Positions 38,420 through 51,336 of a stretch of 64,000 bases of DNA are shown here, one piece after another (position 1 is the stretch's first letter; each line of letters begins with the position of its first letter). The notes under the pieces are model-generated. The model was not told the origin of the DNA. It was given only the letters and a program-made list of their open reading frames with translations, and searched no databases. The translations under genes were made by a program, and so were the position numbers. This DNA comes from Anopheles merus (taxonomy: Eukaryota; Arthropoda; Insecta; Diptera; Culicidae), in assembly GCF_017562075.2 (NCBI RefSeq), contig NC_054083.1:6399768-6463767 (forward strand). Direction: 5' to 3'.

Positions 38420-41400
38420 GCAGACGCTACATTCGTGGGAACGAGAACAAATGCATCGATTGTTGTTCGGCTGCTGATACTGGCAGTTATTTTGGCGAAC
38501 AACTATGAAACACTCACGATTACACGGCCCGGGGCTACACTGCTGTGACGCGCGATTAGTGCATCGCTGTTTAACTTTAACACAATTATTGTTTCGCTAT
38601 TAATCATCACGGAACTTCTCGGAGTCTGAGCTTGAGCGACCTGGCTACAACCACGCTGCACGATCTAATTGGATCCGTTTAACCGAGCTTCCGAATAACG
38701 CACGTCTGTCTGTTGATCGCTCACGTGGTATGGTGCATCAGCACATTACGCACGAACACACGCGATGCCAGAGCGCAATGTACCGAACAAATGACCGCAA
38801 GTTTGCAGATCAATCACCGATGGCATGCCCGGAATAAGCCCGAATAGGACAACTGAAGTGAAGCGAACTGAACTGTTCTACATCGCGATCACTACACTGC
38901 ACGATCGCGATGTTTGGGCAAGGCGTTTGCGGTACGAGTGAGTGTACTACAAACGCGCGTACCAATTCTCTGCGTAACATTGGTCCTGGTTTCAGATAAC
39001 GTACGCTTGGTTGATAAGCGTTAGTTGCTTCGCGGAAGAAATGTGATGGATAGATGGATGGTTTCAAGCGGTTATACACCGCAGCAATGCCCGTAGCATT
39101 AAATCAGTGTAGTTAGTAAAAAGCATACGTTCCATTAGGTACAAAGGTTTCACCAAGTAAACAACTACAGCTGTTTGCAGCGATACAAGTGTATTGTTTT
39201 AAGGTTAATAGCTTTAAATAGCTTGGTGAGTTTGTACTGTTGTCGTTGCACACAGGTTCTGATTCCTTTTTGATGTGCTGACTTACGCGGTTTTACCGAT
39301 TATTGACTCCAGAATCTTCTCCAAATATGTATTATTTCTAAATTGTATTCAATAAAACGGGGGAATCAGTGCTGTTTACATTGTCTTTAAGAAGTTGCCA
39401 AGCTCCTGTTTGCAGATAGTGATGTTGCTACAACATAATTGAAGTGTTCCATGTCATCACGTTACGCACTTTAAGTCCTATGCTAATTTATATTATTTGT
39501 ATTTCAACTTTCAATTTGATAGGAAATAGGCCAGTTAGGATGATTATTTTTGGTATAATAGCATTATTTAATTTTTGTTTTAAGTTAGTAAACTTAAGCT
39601 TATATGCCAACAATAATACACACACCTTGTGTGCAACAAAAGTGTGTACTTACACTTTGCTGTGAATTCGATCTGATAGCACACAAACCATGCGTTAATT
39701 TATGATTCAAATGAATTCACTAAACAATACGCTTTTCCATTAACATGCAGGCAAAAGTAGTAACAACAACAAAAAACTTGTTACATTAATGCTGACATAT
39801 TTTCCCATGCATCAATATTGAACGTGTGTACTCGTCATGATACCGGTTCATTATGCGAGATCGAAATCAAACCCGGATTAGAGTAATAGCGTTACCGGAA
39901 ACAGGTTGGTTGATTTTGTGTTTTAATAAACCTTTAACATTTCATGATGTAATTAAATAAATCAATTATAACAGTGCCACAGCATTTTTACTAACGAATA
40001 GAACGAACGATTGCTTAAGGAATTATCATTGTGATAGCTTTTGTTATCCGCCAATACCGCTAATGGAGCACCATCATCTTATTCATTTTCAAACCCACAA
40101 AAATATACAACTTCTCGATTCGACCTCACCCCAACTCACCCCGGGAATCCATAATCCCGATGGTAAGCCTAGGCATTGGTACCCCTCTCAAACTCACCGA
40201 TCAACATTTGGCAGTGAAATGACGTACAGTGGTGGCGCGTCTGTGGCTTAGAAGGATTTCATAGTTGGTGCGAAATGTTGAAATCAAAATCTACATTCCA
40301 CACCAACCCACTCAGAAGGAGAAAATGGGTGCAATCCATCCTTCTATCCATACACATACGGGGAACCTGCTTGATACCCAACCTCAGGAATGCACTATGC
40401 TCTCTCGCGCAGCGAAATATGATCCGAGCTAGTAAAGTGGAATGGTTCAGACGAGGGCGAGTAGAGTACGGTAATAGTAGTTGAGGTAATTTGACATCCG
40501 GTCGGAAACCAAATGCTGCGAGCTCCCTTCGAAGCAATGTTGGTCGGCCCCCGTTTTGGACCATCGGTGTAATCCCGTTCAGCAATTATCGTAATACGTT
40601 CCGGTGTTTGCGTACCCTCGTTGGGGAGAGCTAAGAAGAGATGTATGAATTCTTTTGGCTCGGGCCTTGAATCGTTTCTTTCAAGGTCAGGAATGTAGCG
40701 ATTGGGCAGAGTTTTGGTAATGCCAGAAGCATGTATCGAACCACATCCTCTGACATACATCGGCCCTTATGGGACATATTGCGAAAGTTTTACCAAGGAA
40801 TGGATTCTGTTGAATAACATAAATTAAATATTGACAACAAATGGAGCACAAGCTTGAAATTAAGTTCTCTTTTTAAAGCACACTAACTTCAATGTTTCTT
40901 TAGAATAATTGTTTAAGTACCATCGGTATTGGAACAATATTTAAAACATAAGAAAACCCTATTTCGATGATGTTTGTGTTAAAATGTTATTATTTTTGAA
41001 ATGGGAATAATGGAAGCTTATGTTTGAAAAAATCTCACACAAGATACTATTTTATGTCGTTAATACTAGGTTTACGGGCGTCTCTCAAATAGCTCTCCCT
41101 ACGAACACCCTTCAAATTGACTTGTAGATAAGAAAAAGTATTTAGATAAGTTAAAATTACGAAAAAAATAATTTAACACAATTAGGTATGTATTGTTTCA
41201 CAAGTTTTGGTTTCCATGGAAATTTGTCTGCACATTACCAATTTATTGTGATGGTCGTCGTGTTTCCACCAACACGTAGTCCGATGTCTTTTCGATGCCA
41301 CATTTTATCCGTTACCGGACTGAGTTTCGAAGAACACGAGGAATAAGTTGGTTAGCAATTCCGTTAGAGGCCACTTTAGTTGTATCATTTATTAAGATTC

Positions 41401-41508
41401 TTAATAATGATTCGACGATGATACGATAGTCGGTGGTTTAGAGTTCTCTTTCACTCCTATATTTACTTTTGTAGGAAAAATAATACAACTAAACTTAATA
41501 GAAGGAAA
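38420..41508. other. Non-coding stretch
   Basis: The interval just upstream of the secreted-protein gene (38.4-39.1 kb) is moderately G+C-rich and may hold its regulatory DNA. The frames at 40259-40760 on the minus strand have no recognisable domain. The rest is A+T-rich with no repeats that I could define. Confidence 0.35.
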
Positions 41509-42618
41509 AGCGGGGCAAAATGGACCTGTGAAGGATTATGGTATGTATCGTATTGGCTAAATCACTTTGCACTGTTATTGTAACGGCAATCGACGTCTTA
41601 TTCATAAAAAAAAAACAATCAAAAGTTTACACATTGATAACAAATATATATGTTAAAAATTAATTTTAAAAATCAACGTCAAAAGTCGTGAAAATGTATT
41701 GTGCGGGGTAAAACTCGACTTCAGTATGTCTACTTCCACGTTCAAGGATAAATTGCTTCTACGTCACATTTATTTTACGTTTGCTTATAACTAGAGGTTT
41801 ATTTATATGCTCCTTACTTTAATTATAAGGTTGCCGATTAGACACGACGGTCCGTCGGTTATATATGAAATAAATAAATAAATAAATAAAATAAAATGGT
41901 CTTGTTATGGGGCAAAATAGTCTCATACGAAATGTCAAAACACATCAAACCAAAGGGGCAAAATGGACCACAACAATGAACTTCAGGCTTTGTTTTAAGC
42001 TCTTGCATCGCGGTAGGATTATGAGAGCAGAGATTTAAGTTTAGTGTCAAAGTATTTTGTTGAACAATTTAGTAAAATGCTGGAAAACTTCAATAATTCA
42101 CATGATGTCAGTAATTTTTCTGGTTGATATAGTATACAGACAGCACAGTTTTCTTAATATTAGGCTAGCATATTGTAGCGACCTTAGCTTATACCATGGC
42201 CTCATCATGCTGCTCTTGTCAAAACATACCGAGCATTTTGCCTAAGCTGGAACAACCATTTTGCACCAAGTGAAACATTTTACAAACTTTAACCTTAAAA
42301 ACTTAAATTAAAATGGTTATTTTTTCACGTAAATTATAGATAAATATCATGTGCCTAGATACACATCCTTTTTTCGGTGATTATTTGTTAAATTCTTACG
42401 ATAGCTTATTTTCAAGACGGCGCAAATTAAATCGTTTTGAGCAAACATTTTATTTGTGAATTTATGCAATTATTTTGAAATATTAGGATATGAAACGCTC
42501 GTGGTGGGCTTTAACCATTGCATTTCATGTTTTTCAATCATTAGAAGTCTTTATAAACGTGTTAATTTGCCGATAATGCAGGTGACCATTTCGCCCCACA
42601 TAACCATTTTGCCCCAGG
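41509..42618. repeat. Region with inverted GGGGCAAAATGG motifs, possible transposon remnant
   Basis: GGGGCAAAATGG or close variants occur on the plus strand near 41512, 41907 and 41957, and as the reverse complement (CCATTTTGCCCC and variants) near 42231, 42256, 42585 and 42605. The two orientations sit on opposite halves of a ~1.1 kb interval, as in an element with repeated, inverted terminal motifs. No transposase frame and no target duplication were seen. A LINE 3' end is inserted at 41828-41896. Confidence 0.4.
41828..41896 (+). mobile_element. LINE 3' end with (AAAT)n tail
   Basis: A short unique segment (GGTTGCCGATTAGACACGAC, GGTCCGTCGG) runs into AAATAAATAAATAAATAAAT. This is the usual look of a severely 5'-truncated non-LTR element. 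No coding sequence is left. Confidence 0.5.
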
Positions 42619-44655
42619 TTCTGGGACCCTACTAACTACCGTCAATTTGGCGGATTGCGTAGAGAAAGGTATATGACATGTATATTTCCAAATTTATGAA
42701 ACTTAATAAAATAAGAATTATTCTAGAAACTCACATTACTTTGCAATATTTAAAAAGCTAGATATTATCAATGATATTTTTCGTATTCTTTAAAGTTAAG
42801 ATTCCTTCAGTTTGACAGATTCATATTTAATCCTGTTAAGTGATGTAAACATAGTATTACCTTCTTCTTATTATAATTATTTTTGTTATTATTGAATGTG
42901 AAAAACAAATAGCAATTATGATGTTTTTTTTTTTTGGTGCACAACTACAGCTTGAAATACTCAGGGAGTATTGTACTTACTTTACACTTTACATTTCATA
43001 GCATTTTAAACCGCTTTTTAAAAACACAGCTTCCCTGTGGACGATGCTGCTCCGGAAATGTTAGCTGAACAAATTGTCTGTAACGCCATGACCTCGACTG
43101 CGACTATCAGCGTTTACCGTAAACTGTAAGTGAAGGTGAGTCAGCCCCAGAAAGAAAGCCACTACCCCCATACAGTGGATGGCCTTAGAGCAACAACAGG
43201 CGACTGACTTGCATACAGCTTGCGTGAAGATATTTCCAGCAAGACGTTTCATCCTCATTGTTTGTTCACTTTTCTGTGGGATAGCAGCAGACAACAAAAT
43301 AGAGCATAACGACTGTGAAACGATTGTCCCCATGAGCCATCCCGGTCTGATGCTGAGCACTACAGAACCAGAGGTAGTGGCAAGAATGTGAAGCGCGAAT
43401 TTGTCCGCACGCGGGGAGTGTTTCTCCCTAGAGAGAAATTTTGGCATTCTAAAAGCAATAAAAGGATAACCTGTTTCCGGTAAGGTTCAATTATCAAGCG
43501 ACAATAATAATACCACCAGCAAGACCGTCTACGCGGGACTACAGCACAGTACAATACGGTGCCTGCATGGGCAAAGACGTTATGAATCTCGATCCTTTGG
43601 AGGACAGTTTCGTTTCGTTAAGTCACACTTTCTTCACAAGATTTGCTGCCGGAAGGGTATTTTCTTGTTTCTTTTTCCTTTTTAAACATCGTTCCTTTAC
43701 ACTCAAGCATTACGCAAGCAAGGGTGGTTGAGCTGCCGAAATCCCGCGTAGCGACCAGTGAGAGTGAAGATAATGGTTCGCTGGTAGCTCGTGGCCCGAA
43801 TCTGGTGAAATTGAATTTTAGGATCAAAGAAAGCTACAAACAGCAACCGTGGTTGGTATCGGTATTGTTTTTCCATCGATTTCAAGGCCCTCGCATGATC
43901 GGCCCACTCGCTGGACAGTGAAACTGATCCCCGGGGAGTAACACTAAATTGCAGAAGCACTTCCTAATGGCCGTTGCACGGAGCGCATCGTCTGGCTGTC
44001 TGCTTTCTTTATTCCTGCTTACGATTCCTGCTGCTTCTTCACACGAAGACTGTGTAAAAAAATGGTAAAAGCATTACACTTTAAAAAAAATGTCCCCCGT
44101 TTTTCGTCTTCACTCTCGTTTGCATTCATGAGCGAACTACTTTGTGACTCATAAATAAGCAACCGGATTATACGGACTGTGGCAGTAGTGGTGGTGGAGA
44201 GAACAAGAAAAGCACTGATTTTTATAGCCGTAAGATGTTCGCAAATTTGCTTCAGACGGGTATGCTGTATGTGAAAAAAAGGGATGAAGCGTGCCGTGCA
44301 GAAAACAATGAATGAATAAAAAATAAACAAATAAACCCAAAGGGTACACACAATGGCTGTGAAAGAGTGTCTTCTAAGGGTACGACCTTGGATTCTTTCG
44401 GAATGTGTTCAATATTTACAAAAGTGTGTAACTGCACATGGACTGCAAATTTAAACAGATCCTTAATGAACCTTCATTAATGGCGTAAATGGTTTTAATG
44501 ATTGCTAAACATAAAAATCCTAAAATGAAGGTAGGTCAGGTCAGAATTAAACTTAGCCGCACTAAAGCCCAAGCTAATGTGTGTCAATTAATTACATTGA
44601 GTGTGAGTAACAAGAGGCAGACAACGTAGTATTATGCGTTCATTATAAAGAAAAA

Positions 44656-44690
<35 letters not shown>

Positions 44691-46606
44691 ACAAAGAAAA
44701 TTAAATTTCCATCAAATTGCTAATAAAAAAACACCATCTCCGTGAAGTGGAGGATTTCTACGTACCGTTGCAATCTGTCATTTTGTGATAAATTCATTGC
44801 AAGAGACTGGTTAATTAGTAAGTTGGTACGCTGCGATCGCTGTTAGTTTCAATGTTGGCATGGCAATGGTCTCCCGCAATAGTGTCCTTATCCTGCGACC
44901 GTACGCGCGATCCTCACCCAACGGGGCTGGATGGATCACATTTCACGGCGGGTTGCGACGGCGATGATGACTGTCCAGCAACTACGCTGACTCTCGCCAC
45001 AGCCAGCAGCGGCGGCACCGTTCCTTTCATCGTTCAATCATCTGTCAGCTGAGCGACAAACGGCGCAACAGAAATGAGGCAAAACTGGAACGATAAACGG
45101 TCCTTGTTCGAGCTCTGCGATGAAGCAGGCTATGCATACACACGTTCGGCAGGTCTTATGAAGGCGCCCGTATGTGAGTGCTAGCCTCCACTGTCGATGG
45201 AGCAAAGAACAAGACCACAGTCTCCCATCGTTAGTTATGCTGTCATATTTCTTTTGCTGCAATTCACTCACTCCGTTCGATTGAACGTCGAGCCAGCTTT
45301 ACGCCACCAACGTAGGATATTTGATATCGCTTCCACCAATCCGCCGTCATCGCCGGTCGCTGTCACCTGCGGAGGTTGCGATCAGCCGATCGCAAATATG
45401 TGTTTTTTTAGTTCCTAGTCAAATCAATCAAATCGTAGGTACAATTTTAGTGATTTCAGTTTATTACTATGCCATCATGTGTTTCCTTGAGCAATTTGAC
45501 ACCATTTTGCATGCACTTTTATGTACAATTCATTTCAATTTATGTGCATTCAATAAACGATAAATTTCTTTGTCGAGCTTATTCATTTAATTAAATTTAT
45601 CATTCATTTTTTACTGCGGATACGATGTTTTGGTAATTAACAAAAAAGCAAATAAATAAATTTAACAAAACCATGCCATTCGTTTTCTTTGCCATCACAG
45701 CTCCTTTCATTTCATGGATAACAATATTTCTTAGGACAAATAAATTAGTCAACACTTTAACACAATGAACGTACAAGGAACATAAAGCAAATAATTGGAA
45801 AATTAGAGTAAATTAATCATTAAATTATCACTGGTAGTTGGCTAAAACTGATTCGCAACCCGTTTTGCTGTTTTTAAGTGTAGGTATTTTTGAAACATTT
45901 AAGTTGTAATTTTTGAAGAAAGTAATTTAAAGCGCATTTAGTATTAGCGCGTCTAGTATTGTAGAGTCACACAAATAATAGGTGCTGCAAAAGTGGTAAC
46001 TAATTTTTACAATTCCACATAAATTTAACACACTTTTTTGATGTGTTTTCCAAATTTATAATGATTATCGCTCCCTTGTTTATATTTTTCTCTGTTTGTT
46101 ATTTTATGGTTCGGGTTTTCCAATATCACTTTACGTGTACGGTGCTTTTTGCTACGATGCGTACTTGACACTACTACACTGCTACTACTTAATCTATCTT
46201 TCAATCCGGCTGAAAGGTAGAAAAATAGCCCTTCTACTACTCAAATGGTCTTAATGGTATGTTCAATACCGGCAGCGGTAAAGCTAATTATGAACGAAAT
46301 CGTGAAATAGATTCATATATGTGTGAAGGAATGTTACGAATACACATTTTAACGTAATTAGTTTACATCCAATTATATCGATCGACCACGTTAACGATCT
46401 TCAGTGCAAACAGTGCTAGCAACTGTTTAACGCGAACAAATGTGCAATCAGGCGAAACTATCACGAAAAACAAGCTCAAGAGGATGGCTGAACTGTAGCT
46501 AGGTAATACTTTTGTTGAGCATCTCTAAACATTAGTTATCGTTTGAATAAAGAAATCTAAGTACATTTCATTTTACAAGACTAGAAAAAGAGTGCAAAAG
46601 AAGTAT
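42619..46606. other. Non-coding stretch between the motif cluster and the coiled-coil gene
   Basis: No gene could be supported. Overlapping frames around 43061-43960 and 44852-45563 lie in more G+C-rich DNA but show no domain. An (AAAT)n tract is at 44653-44690. The part from 45.6 to 46.5 kb is A+T-rich. Confidence 0.35.
44653..44690. repeat. (AAAT)n microsatellite
   Basis: About nine AAAT units. It may be the tail of an old LINE insertion, but no element body is recognisable upstream. Confidence 0.85.
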
Positions 46607-46612
46607 TTTAAT
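46607..46612 (-). terminator. Candidate poly(A) signal of the coiled-coil gene
   Basis: ATTAAA on the minus strand, about 113 nt past the stop codon at 46725. It is the only close match to a poly(A) hexamer that I found in the first 150 nt of the 3' flank. Confidence 0.4.
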
Positions 46613-46724
46613 GTCTGGTGTGATTGGTGGTGTCATTATTTTGTGTTTGTGTTATCGTTTTTCCACCCAACCCGTCTACCTAAGTGTAACAGATTATGAT
46701 AACACGGCCCCAGTACACCTATAC

Positions 46725-49700
46725 TCATCTACTCCCATAACGACCGTTCGTGGCATCCTTCAATTCGTCCATCAGAGACAACGGAAATCGCTGTTGATGT
46801 TGCTGTTGATGGTGTAGTGGTTGCTGCGGTGGTTGAGGATAATTAGCGATTTGTAAAACGGAATTGAGATTGTCCATTTCCAGCTTCAGTGATGAAACGC
46901 ATTCGTGGAGCGGCTGAAGTGAATATCTTGTCCGAGAGCTTTCCTCCACAAGTGCACGAAGCTGATCGATGTCCAAGCTAGTGACGGACAATGACAGAGA
47001 CTGCATTTCTGGGCTCAGTACGGTCGCTGAAAGATGCCCGCTTCCTTCCGCAGAGCTATCTCGTGGTTGGAAGTTCTGTAGGCCATATAGGGTTGAGTAG
47101 AGAGAACACTATTTTCAAAAAATGCCATAATTTGTGTGTAGTGGAACATATGTAACATATGATTAAATGTATGGTCTATGAATATGTCGAATTTTTTTTT
47201 GTACTTTCTTAGGTTTTTGATAAACAAATTCGATTATGCAAATTGAAACTTACTTAAAAAATTGTTTAAATCGTGTAATAATTTCATAATCATTTAAATC
47301 AGATGTAATAAATAATAGAAAGATTCCTCCACTCACCTGTAAACTGTTCCCAACCGCATTTACCATATTCTGCCGCAATTCGCGCACTTCTTCCTCTAGT
47401 TCGTATTTTTCCTGCTTTTCCAACAGAATTGCATCTTGTAGTGATTGCAGATCGCTAAAGAACGTTTCTTTTGCTGCTGCAATCAAAGCGTCGGATTGTT
47501 CGTACAGCTTCAACCGTTCGTGTGCTGTTTCAAGACGAATTTCTTGCACCCGAACTAATCGTTCCAAGTCGTGCAGTTTTTCAGTGAGATTCTTTTCCTG
47601 CAATCCTGCCACCGAAGCATTCTGTTCCAGCGAACTGTTTTCCTGCGTTATTCGAACCAGCGTGTGTTGCGATTCTTCTAATTCCCGTACTTTTTCAGCC
47701 AATTCGGCGCGTACTTCTTCCGTCTCGGCCGTTTGCATTTCTGCCGCACGCTTCCAGTCGCCGATCGAGCATTCCAGTTGCTTCGCCTTTTCCACCTCTC
47801 GCTCAAGCTGATCGTGCAAACGATCATTCTCTTTGCGCATTTTTTTCAATTCGTGAAGCTCCTTGAACGCTCGTTTCAGCGAGCCCCAAACGTCGCGGTC
47901 CGTTGTCAGCAGACAGTTGTTCTCCAGCAGATTTATCAATCGATCCTTTTCCGATCGTAATGTGGCTGCTTCCTGTTTGAATGTTTCTAAATCCGCTTCC
48001 ATCAGTAGGCAACGTTCCCGTGCCGATGACATCTCGCAACGAAGCGTTGCACACTTTTCGTGTTCCTTTAGCAGCTCTTCTACACGCTGCTCAGCCTGTT
48101 TTCGCTCTCGAGCATGTTCCTTTGACTTTTTCAACAGTGTCCTGTTGTTTAGCTCGTAACGCTTCAGACGACGACGATTTTCATTCTCAATCGCTTTCAG
48201 CATGATGCGTAAGTTACGGATTTCAACATCTTCTTCCTCGTTTGTGAGTCCATCGTGGGCTACGCTTTCCCAGCATCTAGAGCCGTGGCGTGAGCATAAC
48301 GATTGGTGTCCTTTTTCATGTGTTGCCTTACCCTTTCCTGTGGGTTGCCTGAAAAGCTTCTGCTCCAGTTCTTCGACATCTTGCTTTAGCGATCTTATGG
48401 TCTCTTCACTTCGTTTGACGATGTTATAGGAAGGCGTTACTTCGATGTCCTTGCCAATGCTAGCACACTGACCTAATTTTAGCTCCAAATCTAAATTCTT
48501 CGACTGAATGCTTCGGAAGTTTTCCAGCAATAGCATTTCATCCCGCCTTGGATTCGCTTTTTCCGTGCACATGGCCAATTCACCTTTTAACTGCTGCTGC
48601 TGTGCGATAATCAACCGATTACACTGATCCTGCAAATCCCGATTCTGCTGCTGAATTGACTCACATTCCTTCGCACCCGACCGTTGCCAATCTGTGGAGG
48701 AGAAGTTTATCGACAAAACTTTCACCTGCGCTTTCAGTTTTTCCACACTGACATCTATCTGTCGTTTGGTGAAGCTTTCGCGTGCCAGTTGCGCAGTAAG
48801 CGTTTCGATTTGCGATTTGTCGGATTCTCGTTGCTGCCGTAGGTGCGTCATGTATCTTTCCACTTCCTTTTCATTTTTGGCCATTACGTTGAGCTGTTGC
48901 TTGTGTTGCTGCAGAGAATCCTGGAGTTGTCTAAGCACGGCAAGCAGTTCGGAGTTTTGTTTGTTAAGCAGCTCATTCTTTTCCATCAAATCTGCTACAC
49001 GATTTGCTGAAGCTTTCTGCTCTTTGGCCAGCTCTTCTGTGTGTTGCTTTGTTACGTTCTCTACCACTTCTTTGGCACGATCAACATAGGCGCTGGCTAG
49101 ACTACGATGCAGCGCATGATTCTCTTCATTCAATCGCAATTCTTCCTTTTGTGTTTCTTCAATAAGTGCTGTCTTTTCTTCACGCTCTTTGTACAGTAGT
49201 GCTTCTAAGCACGAGTATGATTCCTTTAATTTGGCATTTTCATTTTGGCACCGGTGAAGTTCATCTCTATACCATTGTTCCGTCACTTTCACGCCACATA
49301 TTTCATTTTTACCATCCAATAGCTGATGTTCCAGGGATTTTAGTTTTATAGCCAAATTCTCCTTCTCCACATGTTGATCTACAATCTTTTGCTTCAAACA
49401 TTCATTAGCCTTTTCTTTGCAGCTCAAATCCAATCGTAAGCCATCCAGCTCGGAGCGGATACGCAACAGATCACGCCCATTCTGATCCAACGGTTGTGCC
49501 TTTAACCGAGCCAGCTCCTTCCGCACATCTTCCAGCTCATGTTCGAGCTCATTTTTTTCATCCAACAATTTGTCAATTTTCTTACTCAACCCCAGTTCGA
49601 TTTCATTGCGTATTTCATTCCACTTGTACTTGTACGTGAGCAGTTCCGTTTTCGTCTGATACAGCTCGGTGTTCAGCTGCACGAAGCGATGATGCATTTC

Positions 49701-50030
49701 GGCGCCCGTGCCCACCGTAGCGAACGGGGCCTTCTCCTTGCAGCCCGATTCGGACAGTGAAAAGTTGCCCGAATCATAGTTGGTTGCACTTTCGTCCGTC
49801 TCGCCGAACAATCCGCTGACGCGCGTCGGTTGTTGCAGTGGCGTTGACGGTTGACTGCCAGCGTCCGTTTGCAGTTCGGAGATGTAAGAAAGCTGGGAGG
49901 ACGACGGCGATGGATACAGCAGCAGTTGATGCCACGTTTGACCGGATCGGGTTTCGTTTGGGTCACCCATTTCGCAGTCGGGCATTCGTTTTTTGATATC
50001 GCTTTCATTGCTAGCTGGTGGAGTGTTCAT
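46725..50030 (-). CDS. Large coiled-coil protein, family not recognised
   Basis: Two exons: 50030-47337 and 47075-46725. The CAG|GTGAGT donor and CTACAG|AAC acceptor join in phase 0, giving 1014 residues. The start is the first ATG (MNTPPASNES); the open frame continues 11 codons further upstream but only to a GTG. Residues 1-110 are low-complexity and Ser/Pro-rich, with a DSGNFS motif at 86-91. Residues ~115-880 are nearly continuous heptad-type coiled coil rich in E, K, L and Q, with short breaks near 440-540. The C-terminus from exon 2 is S-rich, then has a helical LHECVSSLKLEMDNLNSVLQ segment and a Gln/Pro/His-rich tail. There is no membrane segment, signal peptide or motor domain. It resembles centrosomal or Golgi scaffold proteins in architecture only; I cannot assign an orthologue. 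A CTCATTTTAG acceptor-like site 14 nt upstream of the ATG suggests a 5' UTR intron. Confidence 0.85.
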
Positions 50031-50043
50031 GCTAACCAGCGCT

Positions 50044-50298
50044 GCTAAAATGAGAGCTAACACTCACACAACACGAACACCGGGGGGTGAATCCAACATT
50101 AAATTGATTACAATTTACTAACGTAAATACGTTTTTATTTGGTAAAAAGCAAAGGATGAAAAATGACGTTGCAAGCAAATGCTCAATGTAAACACTGCGC
50201 AGCTGACAAGCCAAGAGAAAACTGAAAGATTGCACAGTGGGAAACGACTACAGTAACGCCCAGGACAACACTGTCCAAAAATGAAATTGTTCGACGTA
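50044..50298. promoter_or_regulatory. 5' flank and 5' UTR of the coiled-coil gene
   Basis: About 250 bp separate the start codon from the first transposon. On the minus strand an acceptor-like TTAGCTCTCATTTTAG and a GTGAGT-like donor lie just upstream of the ATG, so a non-coding first exon is likely. No TATA box is evident. The transposon boundary at 50299 limits the native upstream DNA left on this side. Confidence 0.35.
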
Positions 50299-50523
50299 CA
50301 GGTGTCCCCCGAGATATGACTGTATTTGGGACCGAAAAAAAATCCCAATGCAAGGTGTAAGTCGAAAAAGTCGTATGTCGAATATCTGTCAATGTAAAGT
50401 TTATAACCAAAGTTGAAGAGTCGAAATCTATGATATCGTATTTTTTATTTGAAACTCTGTTCGATAATGTATTAATTTTACACAAAAAGTCGTTTACACC
50501 ATATAGATATTCAATATCGGGTA

Positions 50524-50888
50524 CAGGCGGTCCCCGAGATACACGGTACCTCTTATACACGGATTCGGAGATACGCGGTTTTCTAAATTTGACAATTCTT
50601 TGAGCAAATTGTACTGATTTGACACATCAATTGTAAATTGCCAAATAATTTCCGTTTTGATCGAATGTTAAAAACAATTTCAAATTGTTTAAAACTGTTA
50701 TATTCAGTCAGAACCATATCAAACAATTCATAAAGTGACTAAAACCGCCTCCTACTTGCAAAATTACACGAAAATTAGTGATATTTTAGCTGGAAATCAC
50801 GAGATTCGACTTACGCGGAAATTCGAGTTACGCGGTAATTTGCGGCCGTTTTAGGTCCCCATTAACCGTGTATCTCGGGGACCGCCTG
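50524..50888 (+). mobile_element. pogo-like MITE, family B, copy 1
   Basis: 365 bp bounded by CAGGCGGTCCCCGAGATACA and its inverted copy TGTATCTCGGGGACCGCCTG, with TA on each side (50522-50523, 50889-50890). There is no coding capacity. It lies inside family A copy 2. A near-identical copy in the opposite orientation is at 51337-51700. The ends resemble pogo/Tigger-type MITEs. Confidence 0.85.
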
Positions 50889-51336
50889 TAGTTGTGGAAT
50901 CTTTGGAAATGTGTGTGTAACGGTTATCAGCTCAGAAATTCAAAAATATACATCAATTTCTTCTCGATGACAACTTTTCACTGTCAAAATCAAAATCGTC
51001 GTATCTGCGAATCGTCGTAAGAGAGCGGTACTTGTTCCGACGCAATGCGTTGCGATTTTGCCAAAATGTATGGGATTTGACAGACGCGTGCGTTAACGAC
51101 GCCCGACGCAGCGTCAAAGTAGAAAAAATTCTATTCCGACGCACGACGTGATGCGTCTGTCAAAATAATTTAACCATATCGGGTGAAAATCGATATTTTT
51201 TTACGTTAAATTGTTTCGGGCGCAATTTTGCTTGTAATTGGACTACTAAATAATTTTATAAACAAAACAAAATAAATGTAGAGAAAATAATTGCGTAATT
51301 TCTGCAAAACAGGTGTGTGCGGGTCAGTATACAATA

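Noticed and set aside
45197..45418. Plus-strand frame with a hydrophobic start (SYAVIFLLLQF)
   Set aside because: The hydrophobic stretch is internal, there is no splice or promoter support, and an overlapping frame on the other strand is equally open.
48694..49089. Plus-strand frames rich in Ser/Cys/Phe inside 47.6-49.8 kb
   Set aside because: They are reverse-strand shadows of the coiled-coil exon; the biased codons of E/K/Q-rich repeats leave the opposite strand open.
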